Origin: Bdellovibrionia bacterium
GTDB lineage: Bacteria; Bdellovibrionota; Bdellovibrionia; Bdellovibrionales; JAUICD01
Direction of reading: 5' to 3'
NCBI GenBank assembly: GCA_030427965.1
Contig: JAUICD010000010.1
Coordinates: forward strand, 18,691-82,690
Length of the DNA stretch: 64,000 nucleotides
Below are positions 52,039 through 60,498 of the stretch, piece after piece. The position numbers were made by a program, and so were the translations under genes. Under the pieces are notes generated by a model. That model saw nothing but the letters and a program-made list of their open reading frames with translations. It did not search any database and was not told where the DNA came from. The first letter of the stretch is position 1, and each line of letters opens with the position of its first letter.

Positions 52039-53106
52039 TTAGGGGCTTAACAGTTTTTTAAGTCGCTGAAATGCAGGCTTTGTTTTGAGATCGTCCTTTA
52101 GAATCCCCCATTTCTCTGGAATATTTGGATCATCATGGAGCTCGTAGATGACTGCCATATTGACCCAACCAAGGTTGGAGAGATACTGAGTGGATTCCTC
52201 TAGGTACTGTGCTTGTTTGCCATTTCCCACTTCGTTTGAACGATAGCCATATTCAGTTAAAAAGAACGGCATTCCAAATAAACCGGATTTTTCAAGAATT
52301 TGTTGAATTCCGTCTTTGACTACTACATCTCCAAGCTTTACGCCTTCCATCTTTTCAATAAACTTATTGTGATCACTTCCGTAGGCGTGTTGGGTGAGCA
52401 CATCCAAATGATCATCGCCATCACTGCTTTTGAGTTCCTTTAAAAAATCCAGTGGGTCGATTCGAGCGCTCGACCCTAAAAATGCCAACTCAGGTCCCCC
52501 AACTAGGTTGTTGGGGTCAAGTTGGTGGATGATACGAGAAGCGGGTTTAAGAAGAATTTCAATATAGTCATTTGTTGATCCAACCCAGAACCTTTCTAAA
52601 TTGGGCTCATTCCAAATTCCCCACAAAGAAACAGAGTCCTGATATCGACTGACGGCTCGTTTTACAAAATCTTCCCAGGCACGTAAGTTTGGCACTCCAT
52701 TGGGATCTCCATTGGAGCTGGCCCAACTAGGTGTCATGGATATTGAGGCCATAATTTTAAATTCTTTATCAATAGCTTCTTTGATTGCTGCATCCATGAA
52801 TGTCCAGTTTAGATTGTCGTCTGAGGTTTCAATCATTGCCCATGGGATATCAAACCGAATCCACTTAGCACCCATCTCCCTCATCAAACGAATCCCATCT
52901 CCAGAGTGGATATGCGCATTGACTCCGATTTCTATAATAGAAGCTTGAGTTGTTGTTGTAATGGTAAGTGTGGTGGTCACAGTTGTTGTGGTAGAGCTTG
53001 TTGTGGGTTCTTCTTGTTTCTTTCCACTTTTCTGTGGCTTTAATGTATCAAATGCTTTGCAGGAAATGAGTGTAATTGGAAGTAATAAGAACCAGAAACG
53101 TTTCAT
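52039..53106 (-). CDS. Glycoside hydrolase-like lipoprotein (GH39/GH5 clan) with Thr linker
   Basis: A 355-residue lipoprotein (signal MKRFWFLLLPITLISC). After a Thr-rich linker (VTTTLTITTTT) comes a TIM-barrel glycosidase domain: IRFDIPWAMIE, LWGIWNEPNLERFW with the acid/base Glu, and FFLTEYGYRS with the probable nucleophile Glu. The spacing fits clan A glycosidases such as GH39. The sugar substrate is unknown. ATG 53106 gives the signal peptide; 42 nt of upstream frame are unsupported. It ends 42 nt from the convergent ketosynthase gene and is not part of that cluster by strand. Confidence 0.75.
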   Translation of the reverse strand: MKRFWFLLLPITLISCKAFDTLKPQKSGKKQEEPTTSSTTTTVTTTLTITTTTQASIIEIGVNAHIHSGDGIRLMREMGAKWIRFDIPWAMIETSDDNLNWTFMDAAIKEAIDKEFKIMASISMTPSWASSNGDPNGVPNLRAWEDFVKRAVSRYQDSVSLWGIWNEPNLERFWVGSTNDYIEILLKPASRIIHQLDPNNLVGGPELAFLGSSARIDPLDFLKELKSSDGDDHLDVLTQHAYGSDHNKFIEKMEGVKLGDVVVKDGIQQILEKSGLFGMPFFLTEYGYRSNEVGNGKQAQYLEESTQYLSNLGWVNMAVIYELHDDPNIPEKWGILKDDLKTKPAFQRLKKLLSP

Positions 53107-53227
53107 ATAAATAGAGTATACTTTAGAATGATTCTTTCGGAGTATCAATTGCCCTGAATACCGACCTTTTTAAGACTGAGATTCAGGGCGAAAGACTGGA
53201 GTCAACTGGAGGAGTTGTCAATAAACC

Positions 53228-54076
53228 CTATAAAAGAGACTTGGGTTCTTGGGTGGCTTCGTAGAGAAGTTCATTCTTTTCATTTATGAACTCTATTTTC
53301 ATAAGCTCAGGTGATGTGGTGAGCTTCACAAAACCAAGTGATGAAATTGCAAACTGACATTTTTTCTTTCGACACTTCACTTTTTTCACAGAAGCTCCTG
53401 CGCCAGAAACAATCTGTCGAAACTTTCTTTTCTTCTTGTTTTTTTGCTTTATAAATCCTTCGTCAGCAAGATTGTGATCATGGCCTGAAAGATAAAGATC
53501 TGTGTGTTTGGCTAATAGAGGTTTTAAAAAAGATTTGAAAACATGTAGTGTATCACCATGTTTTCCTGAAGAGCGAACAGCATGGTGTCCACTAACAAAG
53601 CGCCATGAGCATTTAGAAAGTTTTTTAAGATTTTTTTTGATCCATTTCTTTTGAGAAGAGCCTAAGAGTATTTGACCTGTATCAATCGTCATAAGACAGA
53701 CATCCTCAATTTGGGTGAGATAATATCTGTTGGGTAAAAAATAAAAGTTATTTGAAGCGGCATATTCCAATTGTGCTAAAATTGATCCACGATAATCGTG
53801 ATTTCCAAGTGCAATATAAAAGACAGCGCCGGATTCAATAAGGGATTTGTAGGGGGCTTCAAATTTTGTTTTCCATTGAGGGTCGTCTGGTGAAGAAACC
53901 CCATCTTCATAAATGATGTCCCCAGTTGCGATGATATTTTTGCAACCCTCTTTGAACATGGCTTCTCCAACAAGGTACTGCCCTTCGTTACCCTTTCCCA
54001 TATCACCAACAACACAGATTTCAGCAGCCTCTGCAGTGTGGAACAGTAGACTCACAAGTAGTGCCAGTACTTTCAC
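53228..54076 (-). CDS. Exported metallophosphoesterase (purple acid phosphatase-like)
   Basis: A 282-residue protein with a signal peptide (MKVLALLVSLLFHTAEA, from GTG) and all metal-binding motifs of the calcineurin-like superfamily: VGDMG, ATGDIIYEDG, LGNHDYRG, SGHHAVRSS and SGHDHNLADEG. The GHHAVRS loop resembles tartrate-resistant acid phosphatases. It would release phosphate from external organic substrates. The C terminus has a Lys-rich stretch (KQKNKKKRKF; KKVKCRKKKCQ). GAGGGGAAG precedes the GTG. Confidence 0.82.
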   Translation of the reverse strand: MKVLALLVSLLFHTAEAAEICVVGDMGKGNEGQYLVGEAMFKEGCKNIIATGDIIYEDGVSSPDDPQWKTKFEAPYKSLIESGAVFYIALGNHDYRGSILAQLEYAASNNFYFLPNRYYLTQIEDVCLMTIDTGQILLGSSQKKWIKKNLKKLSKCSWRFVSGHHAVRSSGKHGDTLHVFKSFLKPLLAKHTDLYLSGHDHNLADEGFIKQKNKKKRKFRQIVSGAGASVKKVKCRKKKCQFAISSLGFVKLTTSPELMKIEFINEKNELLYEATQEPKSLL

Positions 54077-54103
54077 TTGCTTCCCCTCTCCTTGAATTTA
54101 TTT

Positions 54104-54170
54104 TCAGCCAGAGCATGCACTTGTGTTTTAGAAAAGAAAAGTGGAAAAATAGAGAGGAAGTGCTGGCTGA
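54104..54170 (-). repeat. Long inverted repeat in the leader of the phosphatase gene
   Basis: TCAGCCAG-agcat-GCACTT (54104-54122) pairs with AAGTGCTGGCTGA (54158-54170), 13 bp with a 5-nt bulge and a 35-nt AG-rich loop. It lies about 30-95 nt upstream of the phosphatase start. TTTTTTT follows on the top strand. It may fold in the phosphatase leader, or terminate top-strand readthrough. Confidence 0.45.
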
Positions 54171-54302
54171 TTTTTTTCAAATAAAACGCAAGCTTAGCCC
54201 CCTCGAGGTATATCAGGCAATCTGACTCTTGTTGTCAAATGCTATGTAGAGCTAGTGTAAATCTAGTTCTATATCATTTTGAAACAGTTTTATTCATTTT
54301 GA

Positions 54303-54806
54303 ATGGATACAATCCGATATAGAGTTTGTATGAAGCAAATTCCAAATTGGAAAAAATCAGTTGTAGCTCTCTCATTAACCTTAATGGGAACCCTTGTTTT
54401 TTTTCAAAATGCCGTACAGATGAAGAGAGATGATTACACGGCATGGGGAAAGGCACTAGAAAAAGTGGATGAAAAATTAGCCGAAACCCACCTTGTGTGC
54501 CAGTCACTAGATCCAGAGTGGGACTTCAAGTTGGAAATTCATGAAGGGGAGCTTGGAAGTGTAGCCAATCTGGCTTTTCGAGATTCTGATACTCCACTAA
54601 ATTGGACAAAAAACCTTCGTAAAGAACTACTTCCAGATGGAAGTGTGTCTTACTCAGATGGTGATCTAAGTCTTCTTGTTTATTCCATTTCAAAGTTTCA
54701 GGGAGAAGTGGATCAGCTTCAAGCAAGATCGGTTGCAAATTTTAGATACAACTCTTCAAGCCTTTTGATCGACAGTTCTTTGGATTGCTTCCTTCAATCT
54801 CGTTGA
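54303..54806 (+). CDS. Membrane-anchored protein of unknown function
   Basis: A 167-residue protein (or 158 from Met10) with an N-terminal hydrophobic segment (VVALSLTLMGTLVFFQ) and a polar C-terminal region with two Cys (HLVCQSL, DCFLQSR). I do not recognise a family. Its last 51 nt overlap the end of the convergent ABC1 kinase gene, a long overlap for two real genes but possible. Upstream TTGTCA followed by an AT-rich box may be a promoter. Confidence 0.5.
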   Translation: MDTIRYRVCMKQIPNWKKSVVALSLTLMGTLVFFQNAVQMKRDDYTAWGKALEKVDEKLAETHLVCQSLDPEWDFKLEIHEGELGSVANLAFRDSDTPLNWTKNLRKELLPDGSVSYSDGDLSLLVYSISKFQGEVDQLQARSVANFRYNSSSLLIDSSLDCFLQSR

Positions 54807-56189
54807 AGGGGTGCCTGAAATAATATTCCAATAAGAAGAAAGGTCCATCTTGATCTCCATTTTCTTAAGAAGTGAAAATATACCGCCGAGTTTTCTATGT
54901 AGAAAAACAAGGTGTCTTGGAGGAGGTGTGTACTTGATGGATTTGATAAAGTCAAAAGTGAGTTTTTGAGTTTCTCTTCGGTAATCTTTGTCTGAAAAAT
55001 CAAAGGGCTGCTGATCTTTATCAAATGGAAGAATAGAAATTTCCATCATTTTTAAAAAGCGATCAAAGGACTCTGGAGATTCTTTTTCAGAAATCAAATC
55101 AAATTGAATGGCTCGCTCAAAAAGATCTGATTTTTTTCCAGAAGTAAGTGTTCGTAGAAGAGCGCTATACTCTTCAATAAACTCTTTTGAGTATTCGATG
55201 GTGGCTCCGAAATCTAAAAGAACAAGTTGCCCTGTATTAGAATTGATTTTGAAATTTCCTAAATTTGGATCTGTTTGTACAAATCCGTTTTCGTAAAATT
55301 CAATACAAAAGAGATCCAAAATATTCTTCGCAAGCCTTTCTTTTTCTTCTTGAGGAGGGTTGGTTTCAAGCCAATTTGCAATAGGGATACCTTCGACGTA
55401 GCTCATTGTAATAACACGTTGATTTGAGTATTCTGGAATTGGGCGAGGCAGAACAAAGCGGTTGTCTTTTTTTAAAAAATCAGCATAACGAGTCATGTTT
55501 GTGATTTCTTTGTTGTAGTCAGTTTCATTTTTAAGAATGATTTTAAGTTCTTCAAAGAACTCGTGGAGTTCGGCTTTTTTGCCAGAGATTTTTGTGAAAG
55601 AACTGGCAAGGAAACGAAGTGCATTGATATCACTGTCGACAGTTTCAGAAACTCCGGGGTACTGAACCTTTGTTACAATCTTTTGATTTTCAAGGCTTCC
55701 TAAGTAAACCTGTCCAATGCTTGCTGCTGCAAAACTTTTGGACTCCAGTGCAAGTCGCTCAAATTTCTCACTTCCCAGCTCGGTTTTGATGAATTCCAAC
55801 ATTGTGACGTCATCTACAGGCTGTACTTTATCAAAAAGTTCATAGAGTATTTTTTGTAGATCTTCAGGTATCCAGTCCTGCGCTTCAAGGGCAAGCATTT
55901 GTCCAGCCTTAAGCGCGCTTCCTTTGAGCTCGCCAAGGGTCTTTGTGAGAGCTTTGATCTGTTCTGTGCGAATTCGCCCTTTGAGAGATTCAATTTTATC
56001 AATTTGATTTGAAAACTTGGATTTGAGTCGATGATTGGCTTCAGAGCGTGCCACTCCAAATCCAGTCTTTAACAACTTTCCGGCTCTTTGAAAAGCAGAC
56101 TTTGGTGGTGGTTTGTTGTTCTCTGAAGAGCTGATAAGATCCTCTCGTTCACTAGATAAAACGTCAATTGGTTCTAAGGAATCTATCAT
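54756..56189 (-). CDS. ABC1/AarF/UbiB-family kinase-like protein
   Basis: A 477-residue protein of the UbiB atypical kinase family. It has the KxGQ motif (GSALKAGQMLAL), the Ala-rich loop FAAASIGQVYLG, TKVQYPGV, the QTDPNLGNF block (HADPHPGN in most members) and LLDFGAT for metal binding. The family supports ubiquinone synthesis or lipid trafficking. Two family positions differ (Gln-Thr for His-Ala), so activity may be altered. ATG 56189 is preferred to a TTG at 56213 that lies in the terminator of the upstream gene. Confidence 0.85.
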   Translation of the reverse strand: MIDSLEPIDVLSSEREDLISSSENNKPPPKSAFQRAGKLLKTGFGVARSEANHRLKSKFSNQIDKIESLKGRIRTEQIKALTKTLGELKGSALKAGQMLALEAQDWIPEDLQKILYELFDKVQPVDDVTMLEFIKTELGSEKFERLALESKSFAAASIGQVYLGSLENQKIVTKVQYPGVSETVDSDINALRFLASSFTKISGKKAELHEFFEELKIILKNETDYNKEITNMTRYADFLKKDNRFVLPRPIPEYSNQRVITMSYVEGIPIANWLETNPPQEEKERLAKNILDLFCIEFYENGFVQTDPNLGNFKINSNTGQLVLLDFGATIEYSKEFIEEYSALLRTLTSGKKSDLFERAIQFDLISEKESPESFDRFLKMMEISILPFDKDQQPFDFSDKDYRRETQKLTFDFIKSIKYTPPPRHLVFLHRKLGGIFSLLKKMEIKMDLSSYWNIISGTPSTRLKEAIQRTVDQKA

Positions 56190-56216
56190 AGAATGAGGAA
56201 TTGGGGAAAACAAAAA

Positions 56217-56243
56217 AAAGCTCCCTCAATGAGAGGGAGCTTT
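56217..56243 (-). terminator. Rho-independent terminator of the secreted-protein gene
   Basis: Read leftward, AAAGCTCCCTC, 5-nt loop, GAGGGAGCTTT forms an 11-bp perfect stem followed by a T-run (TTTTTTTTGTTTT). It lies 23 nt after the stop of the gene at 56266 and ahead of the ABC1 kinase gene, so the latter needs its own promoter. Confidence 0.88.
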
Positions 56244-56265
56244 GAGGTTTTCTTGTAGGAAAAAA

Positions 56266-57681
56266 TTAATTCTGTTTTTCCTCTTCTTCAGGATGTTTTA
56301 TCTCTCGTGTTTCGCCTGTTGTGACGTAATTGAGAGCATCAAGAAATATTTCTTTGTCGTCTTCAGAGTCTGCAAAACGAACCCACTCATTTCCATAGGC
56401 TTCATCTAGTAACTGAACCGCATCTTGCCAACCAATAGAGATACCAGCTCCGTCTGGAGTTTGATACTGGTACGGCCAGATTGGTCCCCACCAATTCCAT
56501 CTCCAAAACTCCACATTGTGTTCAGTTGTACGACCTGTTTTTCCACCAGTGACAAGACTTCCTACAGCACTGGCTTCTTTGTAGATGGAAGTGATTTGTT
56601 GTTCCATTTCAAATACCATTTGCGCGTCAATCTTAGGGTTGGCTGTTGCTTGGTAAAACTGAACGGTGACTCGAATTGGAAATCTTGGATCTCTTTGAAT
56701 TGCTTTTCCGCCAATTTCTTTAAATGGCCCTTCAATAGGTCCATGTCCAATAACTGCTTCTTCGATGTCTCCGTTTGAAGATCTACTTATGTCTGCCATC
56801 TCATAGAAGACCCCATCTCTCCAAAGAGGTGCTTTGTGAACAAGTGGAACTTGAATCAGTAAGACAATATTTGCATTTCCTGCATTTTCAACTGAAGTTG
56901 TGCTATCGCCGCCACCTTCAACAAAATCAGAAATTCGTTCGCCTGTAAGTGAAGCTTTCTCACCGTTCACGTTGTGGAAAAGTCTTTGTCCAGTTCTTCC
57001 AAATCCTCCTTCAAACTTTTCATCTTCTTCAGAGTAGTCAATAATTCGAGCACTTGTTCCCTCACGGGTAGCGAGAATGGCAAGAACGGCAGGGTTGTCT
57101 TTGGAAGATTGATAGTTGAAGATCATAGGGTTGAAGTGTGCTTTTTGTCCTTTTGGAATTGGTAAGAATGTGTGTTGAGCACTGACAAGAACTTCAGTGT
57201 CGCGTGGAGCAAGAAGTGATTTAGCAGATCCTTTCCATGAAGAAGCATCTGTTAAGTATTCTCTGAAGTTATCAAGGTATTCTGTTAGTGTTATGCGTTT
57301 TAGGTCCTTTCCTTTCTCATTTCCAACAAGAAGAGAAAATTTATTGGGGCTTATATCTGCAGAAAAATCATCAAAGTTTGGATATCTTAGTATAGGCATT
57401 GGAACTGGTACAATATTGCCATCCTCACCAACTGTATGAACTTGTATTGTAACGTCACTGATGTTTGGCCCTAGAGCGGAGTTTTGACCGCGTCCTGTAT
57501 CTTCCCATGCAACATTTAAAAGATTGAGTCCCTGAGCTTGAACAATATTACGTAGGTTTTCATCCTGTGATAACTCACTGACTTTTTTCACAGCAGCACG
57601 ATACTTCTGATACTCTGCTACCTGAGCTTTTGCTGGCGCTACAAATCCAAGGACAAGTGCGCTTAAAATTAGACTTCTCAT
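56266..57681 (-). CDS. Secreted protein of unknown function
   Basis: A 471-residue protein with a signal peptide (MRSLILSALVLGFVAPAKAQ). I recognise no family. The mature protein is rich in Asn, Asp, Thr and Gln, with a Trp-rich motif near the C terminus (EFWRWNWWGPIWPYQYQTPDG) and a Glu-rich tail (HPEEEEKQN). No Cys motif or TM. A strong terminator follows. It looks like a surface or extracellular protein with an abundant, independent transcript. Confidence 0.65.
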   Translation of the reverse strand: MRSLILSALVLGFVAPAKAQVAEYQKYRAAVKKVSELSQDENLRNIVQAQGLNLLNVAWEDTGRGQNSALGPNISDVTIQVHTVGEDGNIVPVPMPILRYPNFDDFSADISPNKFSLLVGNEKGKDLKRITLTEYLDNFREYLTDASSWKGSAKSLLAPRDTEVLVSAQHTFLPIPKGQKAHFNPMIFNYQSSKDNPAVLAILATREGTSARIIDYSEEDEKFEGGFGRTGQRLFHNVNGEKASLTGERISDFVEGGGDSTTSVENAGNANIVLLIQVPLVHKAPLWRDGVFYEMADISRSSNGDIEEAVIGHGPIEGPFKEIGGKAIQRDPRFPIRVTVQFYQATANPKIDAQMVFEMEQQITSIYKEASAVGSLVTGGKTGRTTEHNVEFWRWNWWGPIWPYQYQTPDGAGISIGWQDAVQLLDEAYGNEWVRFADSEDDKEIFLDALNYVTTGETREIKHPEEEEKQN

Positions 57682-57847
57682 GTTTCCTCCTTTAAAGGTG
57701 ATCCAAATTTACAAGAACTGATTTGCCAGAATAGAGGGCAAATGGGAAAGGATTTAGGCTCATGTGGCCAAATAAGGTTCGCTAATGTAAGAAAAACATC
57801 AGTGTCTGCGGCAGAATTCATCTACGAGCTAGTGAAGAGTTCAGCTT

Positions 57848-59017
57848 TTATGAAGAAAATCGCCGTGCTGAAATAAATCCAGGGACTTCTCTATCAAAGA
57901 GAAGGTCAACAAGGGCTTTGCCTGTATGGAAGGCAAGCCCTAGGCCATGTGCTGTAAAACCACCACTAAAAAAGACCTGTGGATCATCTGGAAGTGAGCC
58001 TATTAGAGGCTGCCCATCTGCAGAAAACCCCATGATGCCCGACCACCTATGTGTGATCTTGGCGTTTGAAAATTTAGGGAGGTGTTTTCTAAAAAATTCT
58101 TCCAAGGAATTTTGAATGACAGGTGTGATGTGATCTGAATATCCAACTTCGGATTCTTTTTCAAGCTGGCGAAAGCCACCGATGATGAGCTCTCCTGTTG
58201 GCAGTTGTCTAAAGTAATCCAAAACAAAATTACAGTAGCAGGGAGCTTCCATAAATTTCTCAATGGCTTCAGTTACAAGTATTTGACCTCGAGTTGGAAA
58301 AATTTTGTCATTGAAAAAAGGTTTTAGAGTTGGTGAGTATCCGTTTGTTGTAAGCACAACCATATCAGTCTGAAATTTTGCTAAATCTGTGTGTACAACT
58401 CGAGCAGAGCCACTTGTTGTAATATTGTGAACCTCATGTTGTTCAAAAATTTGTGCCTTCAATCGACTGGCAACTTGCTTTAAGAGTTTCAGTGGGTGAA
58501 CTTCAGCATCGTCCACATATTTGATGCCACCGACAAACTTAGTGGCTTGCAGTCGTTTTGTTATATCAGAGGCCTCCACTTTTTCAGTCTGAATCCCAAG
58601 TGATGACATAAGACTATGGACTTGAGTGAGCTCCTCAAACTCCTTTTCTGTAGAGGCCAACGAAAATGTACCATTTTGTACAAAATCAATTTCATTTGCT
58701 TTGTCTTGGATGATTTCCTTTTTGAGGAGTTTTAGGTTTTCTTCTGAAAACTTCCAGATCTTGAGTGCTTCGTCGTTTCCATGTTGTTCATAAAGCCTAT
58801 TGAAATGCTCAACAGATCCACATGTAATGAAGCCTGCATTTCGGCCTGTGGCTCCAAAACCAAGTCTATTTTTTTCAACGATTGCAATTTTAAAACTTGG
58901 ATTTTCTTTTTCAAGCCAATACGCAACTGAAAGTCCTGCAATTCCAGCACCCACAATCACAATATCAAAATTGTGGTTTGTGCTGTTACTTTTGTCTAGC
59001 CAATAAGATGTACTCAT
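57848..59017 (-). CDS. FAD-dependent oxidoreductase (DAO family)
   Basis: A 389-residue enzyme with an N-terminal dinucleotide-binding motif (DIVIVGAGIAGLSVAYWLE), the FAD contact block LGFGATGRNAGFITCGS, and the C-terminal SGGFTAHGLGLAFHTGKAL. This is the pattern of D-amino-acid/glycine oxidase-like enzymes that oxidise secondary amines. Substrate unknown. The start (ATG) overlaps the stop of the upstream DUF2799-like lipoprotein by 4 nt, so the two are coupled. Confidence 0.85.
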   Translation of the reverse strand: MSTSYWLDKSNSTNHNFDIVIVGAGIAGLSVAYWLEKENPSFKIAIVEKNRLGFGATGRNAGFITCGSVEHFNRLYEQHGNDEALKIWKFSEENLKLLKKEIIQDKANEIDFVQNGTFSLASTEKEFEELTQVHSLMSSLGIQTEKVEASDITKRLQATKFVGGIKYVDDAEVHPLKLLKQVASRLKAQIFEQHEVHNITTSGSARVVHTDLAKFQTDMVVLTTNGYSPTLKPFFNDKIFPTRGQILVTEAIEKFMEAPCYCNFVLDYFRQLPTGELIIGGFRQLEKESEVGYSDHITPVIQNSLEEFFRKHLPKFSNAKITHRWSGIMGFSADGQPLIGSLPDDPQVFFSGGFTAHGLGLAFHTGKALVDLLFDREVPGFISARRFSS

Positions 59018-59820
59018 AGTTCACTTTCTGGAGGATAGAATTTAAGAGAACGAATTTCAGATTTGAATGAACCTATTTTTTGTCTGAGCCTTGACTCAAG
59101 GCGATCGTTGTCTTGAATTTTTCCATTGATTCTTCTTATTTCCCAATTCAAACGATCTCGTTCCATATTGGTGGAGTCATCTTCTTCGTATCTCACAATT
59201 TTGTCTTTGCTGCGTCTTTCAATAACTTTGACTCGATTGCGTGGGAGGTATCGAAGTTGAGACTGAAGATTTCTTTGTTTTCGCTTCATGTCTCGAGTGC
59301 TTCGAACAAGTTCTCTAATTTGACTCTGATGGGACTCTATTTGTGATTCTAGATACACAATTCGCCCTTTGCGATATTGACTGAGAAATTTGGCTTCAAG
59401 ACTTTTAGGGCAGATATTTTTGTATTCATAACCACGAGTTCCAACTCTATAGCCATTTTTGGAGTCACAAAATGCCAAAACCCCTTCTGTATGACGGTTT
59501 CTAAGAGCGTTTGTGTTTTGACCACAAAATTCAAAGTTAAAAAAGACACCTTCCCTTCCTTTTTGGTAGGCTGTGTCCTTCAGGCAATATTTGGCCATTC
59601 CCGCTTTGAATCCCTGATCGAGTTGATCGTGTCGAATGAGAGCCTCAACCCCTAGGCATGCCTGAATCTCTGAGTCAGAGTCTAGACGTTTGCCGTTCAT
59701 TGCGTTTTCAAACCCACGGTTGTACCAATGGATTTTCTCACACTCCTTGCGTTTCATATAGGAGGAACAGGAGGTGAGGGTTTGGATAAGAAGAAATAGG
59801 AAGAGTAGTTTAAAACGCAA
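59014..59820 (-). CDS. DUF2799-like lipoprotein
   Basis: A 268-residue lipoprotein (signal to LIQTLTSC). The first half has a Cys-rich repeated pattern (HWYNRGFENAMNG, YCLKDTAYQKGREG, FCDSKNGYRVGTRGYEY, NICPKSLEAKFL), as in DUF2799 proteins. The C-terminal half is a coiled coil (IESHQSQIRELVRSTRD ... LESRLRQKIGSFKSEI). TTG 59820 is preferred because AAGGA lies 8 nt upstream; a TTG 27 nt earlier lacks support. It is coupled to the oxidoreductase gene downstream. Confidence 0.78.
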   Translation of the reverse strand: MRFKLLFLFLLIQTLTSCSSYMKRKECEKIHWYNRGFENAMNGKRLDSDSEIQACLGVEALIRHDQLDQGFKAGMAKYCLKDTAYQKGREGVFFNFEFCGQNTNALRNRHTEGVLAFCDSKNGYRVGTRGYEYKNICPKSLEAKFLSQYRKGRIVYLESQIESHQSQIRELVRSTRDMKRKQRNLQSQLRYLPRNRVKVIERRSKDKIVRYEEDDSTNMERDRLNWEIRRINGKIQDNDRLESRLRQKIGSFKSEIRSLKFYPPESEL

Positions 59821-59868
59821 TTCAGATGTCCTTTGTAAGCCCTTCAAGTTTCTTAATTTAGCTGGAAT

Positions 59869-59974
59869 GTGTCTATCTACTTTCTCACGTAATGACGCAT
59901 CAGAAAAGACACCTCAAAAGCATTTAGCGCCTTTTGGGAATGACACGCTGATGCGTGAGAAAGTAGATAGACAC
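59869..59974. repeat. 106-bp inverted-repeat element
   Basis: The 21-nt arms at 59869-59889 and 59954-59974 are perfect reverse complements (they begin GTGTCTATC and end GATAGACAC). Pairing resumes inside after an 8-nt bulge with CATCAG/CTGATG, so the stem reaches 27 bp. The 180-nt gap between the lipoprotein and the gene at 60029 contains nothing else. It could fold as a hairpin transcript or be a small mobile repeat. Confidence 0.7.
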
Positions 59975-60028
59975 CTCTCAGCTGGCCTTTTGAGCTAATG
60001 TTTTCTCGAAATAAGACGATAAGGATAT

Positions 60029-60487
60029 ATGGACCCCAAAGTACGCCAAGTGGTTATATTCTATATTTTCGTAGGGTTTATCATAGTGACTTTTGGTTTT
60101 CAGAACTGTGCCCCACCAAAAGAGACCCCTGAGGACCCCAATGAATCAAACATCGTTCGAGCAATTGATGGGTGGTTTGAAAGCGGTGGGAACTATGAGT
60201 CCATTTGTGGAAAACTGACAAACTACAGTTGTTTTCATGAAGTGGTGAGGGCGGGAGTTGAAGACTCAGAGTCAACGGCAGTAGAGTGTTTTTCTTCTCA
60301 AGGAGCTGAAGTTTGTCTCTCTGTGCAAACGACAATCACAAACTCCAGTCCTGAAAGTGAGAGTTATCTCTGCTACAACTCTTCAGTGGTTGAAAATGGT
60401 GACTTTCCTTTTGTTGGAGAAGCCTCAAATCTGAGTGATGCCTTTGATGAGGCCCATAATGCGTGTGCTGATGTTTTTTCAAACTAA
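60029..60487 (+). CDS. Small FQNC-type lipoprotein
   Basis: A 152-residue protein with one N-terminal hydrophobic segment ending in TFGFQNCAPP, a lipoprotein-like signal with a Cys in an FQNC context common in Bdellovibrio relatives. The mature part has six more Cys residues (ICGKLTNYSC, VECF, VCLS, LCYN, ACADVF) and looks like a small disulfide-bonded domain of unknown family. AAGGAT precedes the ATG. It converges with the dihydrouridine synthase gene 11 nt away. Confidence 0.65.
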   Translation: MDPKVRQVVIFYIFVGFIIVTFGFQNCAPPKETPEDPNESNIVRAIDGWFESGGNYESICGKLTNYSCFHEVVRAGVEDSESTAVECFSSQGAEVCLSVQTTITNSSPESESYLCYNSSVVENGDFPFVGEASNLSDAFDEAHNACADVFSN

Positions 60488-60498
60488 AATATTATCAC

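Noticed and set aside
59774..59998. Rightward 74-residue frame across the inverted repeat
   Set aside because: Its first part is antisense to the DUF2799-like gene and the rest is created by the repeat; no ribosome site.
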